DNA from: JABICX01 sp964528765
Lineage (GTDB): Archaea; Nanobdellota; Nanobdellia; UBA10117; JABICX01
DNA: 8,096 nt
NCBI GenBank assembly: GCA_964528765.1
Contig: CAZGVA010000041.1
Coordinates: forward strand, 1 to 8,096
Reading direction: 5' to 3'
The number at the start of each line of letters is the position of its first letter. Within the stretch, counting starts at the first letter, position 1. The notes under the pieces were generated by a model that was given only the letters and a program-made list of their open reading frames with translations, was not told the DNA's origin and made no database searches. The translations under genes were made by a program, and so were the position numbers. Below, piece after piece: positions 4,475 through 8,096 of this stretch.

Positions 4475-5275
4475 CTAACGGCTCTTTTTAAGAGTCTTTT
4501 TGATTGTTTTTTTCTTAACCGGTTTTTTAACTTTACTCAAAGGTTTTTTCTTAGCAGATTTCTTAGATTTACTCGAAGATTTCTTCTTAACTGGTTTTTT
4601 AGCAAGTTTTTTGTTAAGTTTCTTCTTTAATGCCGCTGCTTTTTTCCTAGCTGCTTTTTTTGCATCTTCTTTCTTTTTCTTTTCTTTTGCTTCTTCTGCC
4701 TCTTGTTTAGCAATAAGTTCCTGTCTTGCTTTTATTTGAGCTTCATTATTCTTTCTTGCAATATCCTCATTAATTTTAATTTGATCTAAAAGTAAAACAA
4801 TTTCTTTTGATATTTGTGAAATGACTCTTGAATTACGTACTTCTTTAACTACACCTGTACAATCTTTACAAGAAAAACCATATTCTAAGGCTTTTTCATA
4901 AGTATACTTTTTTTTGCATTTTTTGCATTGAAATGCATAGTGTTCTTCTGAAGTTAATTCACGTTCTTTTCGGTGAAGAATGCCACGTAAATGCTGTATA
5001 TGTCGATAATGAATCTTAGCTTTATCTAATTGCCAATTATATACATACCACCATTTTTTTTCAATATCTTTTTCTTTAGAATAACTTGCAAAACCTAAAT
5101 GTGCTAGTTTATACAAAGCCTTACGCACATCGTTTATTTTCATACCCAATTTTTCAGCAATATGGTTTTCATTAACAATATCACCATTGAGTAAAATAAT
5201 AATTATCTTCTCAGTATCTTCATCTAGTTCAATACCTAACTCTTGTAATATTGCGAAAATCGGGTTACTAGTCAT
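4475..5275 (-). CDS. tfe: transcription factor E, alpha subunit (TFE), with a lysine-rich tail
   Basis: TFE is the archaeal relative of TFIIE alpha. It helps RNA polymerase, TBP and TFB to open promoter DNA. In this 266-residue protein, residues 1-85 form the extended winged helix (NPIFAILQELG, MKINDVRKALYKLAHLGFAS, and KKWWYVYNW in the wing). A short helix leads to a zinc ribbon with C117, C120, C136 and C139 (QCKKCKKKY and FSCKDC). A charged coiled coil follows (about 145-198). The last 68 residues (199-266) include 34 lysines, with KKPVKKK repeated at 226 and 250. Archaeal TFE alpha is usually near 170-190 residues, so the tail is extra. The ATG at 5275 is preferred over a TTG at 5320 and an ATG at 5281 because TTTATTAT (5297-5304) is centred 25.5 nt upstream of it, and MTSNP-type starts suit the family. 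Confidence 0.92.
   Translation of the reverse strand: MTSNPIFAILQELGIELDEDTEKIIIILLNGDIVNENHIAEKLGMKINDVRKALYKLAHLGFASYSKEKDIEKKWWYVYNWQLDKAKIHYRHIQHLRGILHRKERELTSEEHYAFQCKKCKKKYTYEKALEYGFSCKDCTGVVKEVRNSRVISQISKEIVLLLDQIKINEDIARKNNEAQIKARQELIAKQEAEEAKEKKKKEDAKKAARKKAAALKKKLNKKLAKKPVKKKSSSKSKKSAKKKPLSKVKKPVKKKTIKKTLKKSR
4482..4513 (+). terminator. possible terminator for elp3 readthrough (plus strand)
   Basis: CTCTT (4482-4486) and AAGAG (4490-4494) can form a small hairpin, followed by T5 (4497-4501) and T7 (4507-4513). The tracts are also the antisense of TFE lysine codons, so they may owe their presence to coding. If used, the elp3 mRNA would extend antisense through the whole tRNA. Confidence 0.3.
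4514..4601. repeat. direct repeat in the TFE tail
   Basis: CTTAACCGGTTTTTTA (4514-4529) recurs at 4586-4601 with one mismatch, 72 bp apart. It encodes the two KKPVKKK blocks of the TFE tail, spaced 24 residues apart. The spacing in whole codons suggests growth of the tail by internal duplication. Confidence 0.5.
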
Positions 5276-5296
5276 TAACATTATAGTCAAAACTAT

Positions 5297-5304
5297 ATAA
5301 TAAA
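5297..5304 (-). promoter_or_regulatory. TATA-like box for TFE
   Basis: TTTATTAT on the minus strand lies in the 46-nt gap after the protease stop. It is centred 25.5 nt upstream of the ATG at 5275, consistent with a leaderless mRNA and with TFE having its own promoter. Confidence 0.5.
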
Positions 5305-5321
5305 GGTATTGGTCGCACAAA

Positions 5322-6443
5322 TTAGAACATACTACTTGTTAAATTGAGTATTAGTAACCCTAATGCCGCCATTGATATAATAAACCACAAACTTCTTGAT
5401 AAAGATTTATTCTTTATTAATTTATCAAATGTAGTTTTGAGCATTCTACCCCCATCTACAGGTCCAAGTGGTAATAAATTAACTAATGCAATACCAATAT
5501 TAAGTACAATTAACCAGAAAAATAGCTCACTTAAATATAACATTGATTTAGCTAAAAGTCTACTCAACAATGTATCTGATTGTGGTACTAAATGTGATTT
5601 AAAATTAACGCCAATATATGCCATGTTTTCGCGTGTAGGATGTTCAAGAGTATTCATTTTTATCACACGATTCTCTAAAATCATTTCAATTTCATCGCCA
5701 GGTGTAACTTTTAAAATTTCTTCTTCAAATTTTGTAGTTGTTGGTGTTGCAACACCATTTAACGATAAGATAATATCTCCTGGAATAATACCTGCTTCAG
5801 ATGCAGGTAAATTATTTGTTACACTGATTATTTCTAAACCATTTGAATCCAATAAAGATCCCATTGCAGGCATAAGCAAGAAAAAGTACATTATTGCGAA
5901 GATTGCACCAGTGCATAAGTTAGCAAAAGGTCCTGCCGCAAAAATTGATAATTGTGTTCGAGGTGATGCGTTTTCTAATTGTTTTTCATCAGGTTCAACA
6001 AAAGCTAAAGGAATAATTGTAAATAGTCCGATTCCTGTTGATTTTATTTTTATTTTATGTGCTCTAGCAACAACACCATGCGCACCTTCATGAACAAGTA
6101 TGATCACAGATATGCATATTAAAAATGTCCAGATCGGTATAAACATAACCGGTCCTGCAGATCCTGCAGATCCTCCTGGAATCAAAATTTGGAAATTTCC
6201 ACCAAACTTAAGAAGTTCATATATTATCCAACCCATACCTAAAAAACCAACTGGAATACCAAAATAACCCCAATATTTCCATAATCGATTTTTTGAAAGT
6301 TTATCAATGATCTTTATGCCTGTTTTTGTTTTATATAAAAGATATATTTTATGAAATTCAATTTTTGATCTATTTTTAAAAATTAAATATCCGATAAAAC
6401 TGTAAAAAAGAATAATTGAAATCAAATTAAAACTAAGTTCCAT
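5322..6443 (-). CDS. site-2-type intramembrane metalloprotease (peptidase M50) with a PDZ domain
   Basis: M50 proteases cut membrane-embedded substrates with a zinc ion held inside the bilayer. Here the motif HEGAH gives zinc ligands H118 and H122 with catalytic E119, inside a hydrophobic helix (about 102-118). The third ligand is D330 in the NLLPLGPVDGG stretch near the C-terminus. An N-terminal helix (about 6-22), another near 59-77, one at 172-193, and helices at 305-325 and 352-368 complete a multi-pass protein. A PDZ domain spans about 203-265 (SEAGIIPGDIILSLNG), placed between the two active-site parts as in S2P/RseP proteins. Length 373 is typical. The start ATG has no ribosome site, but TTTATTAA (6464-6471) is centred 24.5 nt upstream. 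A 9-bp tandem repeat (6153-6170) encodes GSAGSAG before the HExxH helix. The substrate is unknown. Confidence 0.9.
   Translation of the reverse strand: MELSFNLISIILFYSFIGYLIFKNRSKIEFHKIYLLYKTKTGIKIIDKLSKNRLWKYWGYFGIPVGFLGMGWIIYELLKFGGNFQILIPGGSAGSAGPVMFIPIWTFLICISVIILVHEGAHGVVARAHKIKIKSTGIGLFTIIPLAFVEPDEKQLENASPRTQLSIFAAGPFANLCTGAIFAIMYFFLLMPAMGSLLDSNGLEIISVTNNLPASEAGIIPGDIILSLNGVATPTTTKFEEEILKVTPGDEIEMILENRVIKMNTLEHPTRENMAYIGVNFKSHLVPQSDTLLSRLLAKSMLYLSELFFWLIVLNIGIALVNLLPLGPVDGGRMLKTTFDKLIKNKSLSRSLWFIISMAALGLLILNLTSSMF
6153..6170. repeat. two perfect 9-bp tandem copies inside the protease gene
   Basis: TCCTGCAGA occurs twice in direct succession, followed by a partial third copy (TCCTCCTGG). 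It encodes the Gly/Ala/Ser stretch near residues 90-97 of the protease, probably a loop. Copy number could vary between strains without shifting the frame. Confidence 0.6.
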
Positions 6444-6463
6444 TTTAGATTAATCTACTCGAA

Positions 6464-6471
6464 TTAATAAA
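6464..6471 (-). promoter_or_regulatory. TATA-like box for the M50 protease
   Basis: TTTATTAA on the minus strand is centred 24.5 nt upstream of the ATG at 6443 and follows the T7 tract after rpoN. Together they suggest that the protease gene is a separate, leaderless transcription unit. Confidence 0.5.
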
Positions 6472-6478
6472 CGTTTTC

Positions 6479-6485
6479 AAAAAAA
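6479..6485 (-). terminator. T7 tract after rpoN
   Basis: Seven T on the minus strand begin 2 nt after the rpoN stop. There is no clear hairpin, as is usual for archaeal T-run terminators. It probably marks the end of the ribosomal-protein/RNA polymerase unit. Confidence 0.45.
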
Positions 6486-6487
6486 GA

Positions 6488-6685
6488 TTAAGCTTTCTTG
6501 AATTGAGCTACAGTATGCATAAGATCAATATGTCCCATAAATAAAGCTCTGCAACAAAATCGATTTAATCCAAGATCGTCCATAATTTTCTTTGGATCTT
6601 CATCAGCCTTAACTCGTTTATCAAATTCTTCCCATAGCTGAGCTACAGGTTTTCCACAACTAAAACAACGTATTGGTATTATCAT
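6488..6685 (-). CDS. rpoN: DNA-directed RNA polymerase subunit N (Rpb10 homologue)
   Basis: RpoN is a small zinc-binding subunit that, with RpoD, RpoL and RpoP, forms the assembly platform of archaeal RNA polymerase. The 65-residue product has the family signature from the first residues: PIRCFSCGKPV with C7 and C10, and the unusual paired cysteines FCCR at C44 and C45 that complete the zinc site. WEEFDKRV and a DPKKIMDDLGLNRFCCR block match the family in order and length. It starts 22 nt after the uS9 stop, with a weak GAGAG close to the ATG. In archaea rpoN normally follows rps9, as here; rpoK, a common next gene, is absent and a protease gene follows. Confidence 0.96.
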   Translation of the reverse strand: MIIPIRCFSCGKPVAQLWEEFDKRVKADEDPKKIMDDLGLNRFCCRALFMGHIDLMHTVAQFKKA

Positions 6686-6707
6686 TTTCTCTCAATTCCT
6701 TTTTGAT

Positions 6708-7127
6708 TTAACGGAAACTCAATTGTCTCTTTTTACGTGCGTGACTATGGGTTCCAGGTTTTTTACTCTCCTTGTAACGTGTATCTGCAACAAGAAGATG
6801 TCGATCATATTCTAAATATTTTTTCTTTAAATCTGATGAGCCAGTAAATTCAGTCAAAACTTTTGCTATAGCTAATCTTGCGGCTTCGGCTTGACTTGAC
6901 CATCCACCACCATTAATATTAACAACAATATCTACATTTTTAACTAAATCATCTGCTAATAAAATTGGTTCTTTAATACGCAATCTAGCTAATTCAGGTT
7001 CGTAAGAATCCAATAGTTTATTATTAATTTTAAATATACCAGTACCTTTTCTAGCAGTAGCTCTTGCTACGGATCTTTTACGCTTACCGGCTGCATGTGA
7101 TATTTTTTTAATAGTTGTCTTACTCAT
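6708..7127 (-). CDS. rps9: 30S ribosomal protein uS9
   Basis: uS9 sits in the head of the small subunit, and its C-terminal tail reaches the P-site tRNA. The 139-residue product shows GKRKRSVARATARKGTG near the N-terminus (about 14-30), the NINGGGWSSQAEAARLAIAKVL stretch (about 70-91), and a basic end with KKPGTHSHARKKRQLSFR. The last residues, QLSFR, replace the more common QFSKR or SYR-type ends but keep the terminal Arg. The start overlaps the uL13 stop in ATGA, with GGAG (7135-7138) 7 nt upstream of the ATG. Length is at the usual archaeal size. Confidence 0.96.
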   Translation of the reverse strand: MSKTTIKKISHAAGKRKRSVARATARKGTGIFKINNKLLDSYEPELARLRIKEPILLADDLVKNVDIVVNINGGGWSSQAEAARLAIAKVLTEFTGSSDLKKKYLEYDRHLLVADTRYKESKKPGTHSHARKKRQLSFR

Positions 7128-7534
7128 TTTTTAGCTCCAGGGATATTTTCAAGTGAAATCGTTTTTATTGCACTAATTTTTTCTTTGGATGCTTTTGGTA
7201 TTGAAATCATTTCCGTGATTTTAAGTTCTTCAGGTTGACCTACATAACATTTAACTCTACTTAGTGCTTCGCGCCCTCTAGTGTGTTTGTAAGGTAACAT
7301 GCCTCTTATTGCTCTTTTAACAATTCTTTCTGAAGCTTTTGGATAAAATGGCCCCTTAAATGGAGAACCCATACTTCGTAGTTTATTCATTTTATCAATC
7401 TTAGATTGTGAACCTGCTATTACAGTTTTCTCGCAATTAACAATTTGGATTTTTTCACCTAAAAGTGCGAGCTTAGCTGCACGAGTAGCCATTCTTCCTA
7501 AAATAAGACCGTTTGCGTCAATTGTTTTTATCAT
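7124..7534 (-). CDS. rpl13: 50S ribosomal protein uL13
   Basis: uL13 is a large-subunit protein that binds 23S rRNA early in assembly. The 136-residue product begins IDANGLILGRMATRAAKLAL, the conserved N-terminal nucleotide-like fold, followed by VNCEKTVIAGS, GPFYPKASERIVKRAIRGMLPYK and GREALSRVKCYVG, all family-typical. It overlaps eL18 by 1 nt (TAATG) and uS9 by 4 nt (ATGA), so the three are translationally coupled. GAGG lies 11 nt before the ATG, inside the eL18 gene. The C-terminus after about residue 105 is less conserved, as usual. Confidence 0.96.
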   Translation of the reverse strand: MIKTIDANGLILGRMATRAAKLALLGEKIQIVNCEKTVIAGSQSKIDKMNKLRSMGSPFKGPFYPKASERIVKRAIRGMLPYKHTRGREALSRVKCYVGQPEELKITEMISIPKASKEKISAIKTISLENIPGAKK

Positions 7535-7893
7535 TATCCAATAATCCTCACTTTACTACCTTTTGGGTTTTTATTCATAAGTTCTTCAATAGTCATGGTT
7601 TTACCAAGTTTATTGATTTTTTTAATAGCTGATTCTGAAAAATTCCATGAAGCGACAGTAACTTTCTTAGAAAGATTGCCTGTTCCTAAAACCTTACCTG
7701 GAACAATAATTGTTTCCCCAGTTTTTACATAAGCTTCAATTTTAGATAAATTAACTTTTCTTCGAATTCGAGCAGGCTTGCTTAAATCTTTAGCAATTGC
7801 ATTCCAAATATTAACTTTCTTATCTTTTGAAAGTTTTTTAAGACTAGCAATAATTCTTCTCAAATGCAAATTAGTTGATTGTGTATTTCGCAT
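7534..7893 (-). CDS. rpl18e: 50S ribosomal protein eL18
   Basis: eL18 is an archaeal/eukaryotic large-subunit protein related to bacterial uL15. The 119-residue product carries RRIIASLKKLSKDKKVNIW near the N-terminus, KPARIRRKVNLSKIEAY in the middle, VPGKVLGTGNLSKKVTVASW, and the canonical end GSKVRIIG. Length and order match the family. The start is 4 nt after the rpoD stop. The nearest GGAG (7910-7913) is 16 nt from the ATG, further than the 7 nt seen elsewhere, so initiation may depend on ribosomes finishing rpoD. Confidence 0.95.
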   Translation of the reverse strand: MRNTQSTNLHLRRIIASLKKLSKDKKVNIWNAIAKDLSKPARIRRKVNLSKIEAYVKTGETIIVPGKVLGTGNLSKKVTVASWNFSESAIKKINKLGKTMTIEELMNKNPKGSKVRIIG

Positions 7894-7897
7894 ATTA

Positions 7898-8096
7898 TTA
7901 TATTTTTAACTCCTTAATTTTCTGTTTGAAAATAGTTACGGATTCTTTAAATATGTCTTTAGCTGAAAGTTGTCCCCAAGGTTCTAATGTAAATATAAAT
8001 TTGCCTTTTTCTTCTGAAACCGTTATTGCTTTATCGGAATACTCTTGGCAAGCTAAACATAAATTACAGTTTAAAATATTTGCAACTTTGTTATCT
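7898..8096 (-). CDS. rpoD: DNA-directed RNA polymerase subunit D, C-terminal end (partial)
   Basis: Only the last 65 codons lie in the window; the 5' part continues past the right edge. RpoD is the archaeal counterpart of bacterial alpha and eukaryotic Rpb3, and nucleates polymerase assembly with RpoL and RpoN. The fragment has NCNLCLACQEY, a C-x2-C-x2-C group at fragment residues 10, 13 and 16 that matches the iron-sulfur cluster domain found in many archaeal RpoD proteins. It then shows FIFTLEPWGQLSAKDIF, the conserved C-terminal strand and helix of the dimerisation domain, and ends KIKELKI. The gene order rpoD, rpl18e, rpl13, rps9, rpoN is the standard archaeal one and supports the call. 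A fourth cluster ligand would lie outside the window. Confidence 0.92.
   Translation of the reverse strand, partial: DNKVANILNCNLCLACQEYSDKAITVSEEKGKFIFTLEPWGQLSAKDIFKESVTIFKQKIKELKI

Noticed and set aside
4500..4739. Plus-strand frame very rich in Phe and Leu
   Set aside because: It is the complement of the lysine codons of the TFE tail, not a membrane protein.
5344..6093. Long plus-strand frame of 249 residues
   Set aside because: Antisense shadow of the M50 protease, whose zinc motifs and PDZ domain are clear on the other strand.

Overview
This window reads as a piece of an AT-rich archaeal chromosome. The evidence is a run of archaeal/eukaryotic-type information genes (RNA polymerase D and N, uL13, eL18, uS9, TFE alpha, Elp3), TATA-like boxes about 25 nt upstream of start codons that lack a Shine-Dalgarno site, T7 tracts after gene ends, and a pre-tRNA with a bulge-helix-bulge (BHB) intron. 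A small-genome DPANN-type lineage is possible from the composition and short spacers, but the sequence alone does not prove it.

Right half (about 4333-8096, minus strand): the end of rpoD, then eL18, uL13, uS9 and rpoN in the classic archaeal order. The genes are tightly packed, with 1-nt and 4-nt overlaps, and a T7 tract follows rpoN. Next come a site-2-type (M50) membrane protease and TFE alpha, each with its own TATA-like box placed as for a leaderless mRNA. TFE carries a lysine-rich tail that the usual family length does not account for. Downstream on the same strand is tRNA-Gln(UUG), interrupted in the D-loop by a 30-nt intron.

Middle (2825-4330, plus strand): an Elp3-type tRNA U34-modifying enzyme, with radical SAM and GNAT domains. 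It converges on tRNA-Gln(UUG) with 2 nt between its stop codon and the mature 3' end of the tRNA. Its leader contains a perfect 11-bp inverted repeat.

Left third (1-2700): an accessory-looking region of unrecognised genes. On the minus strand are a three-gene set (2614 to 1708) whose last member is split by an in-frame TAA, then a coupled cascade of a two-helix membrane protein, a 48-residue protein and a 19-residue peptide (1627 to 1192). A HEPN-like protein with an R-x4-H motif lies on the plus strand. It is divergent from a second two-helix membrane protein across a short spacer with an inverted repeat. The left edge may hold the start of another minus-strand gene.

The genes read with confidence serve gene expression: transcription (RpoD, RpoN, TFE), the ribosome (eL18, uL13, uS9) and decoding (Elp3, tRNA-Gln). 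No IS element or CRISPR array was seen.
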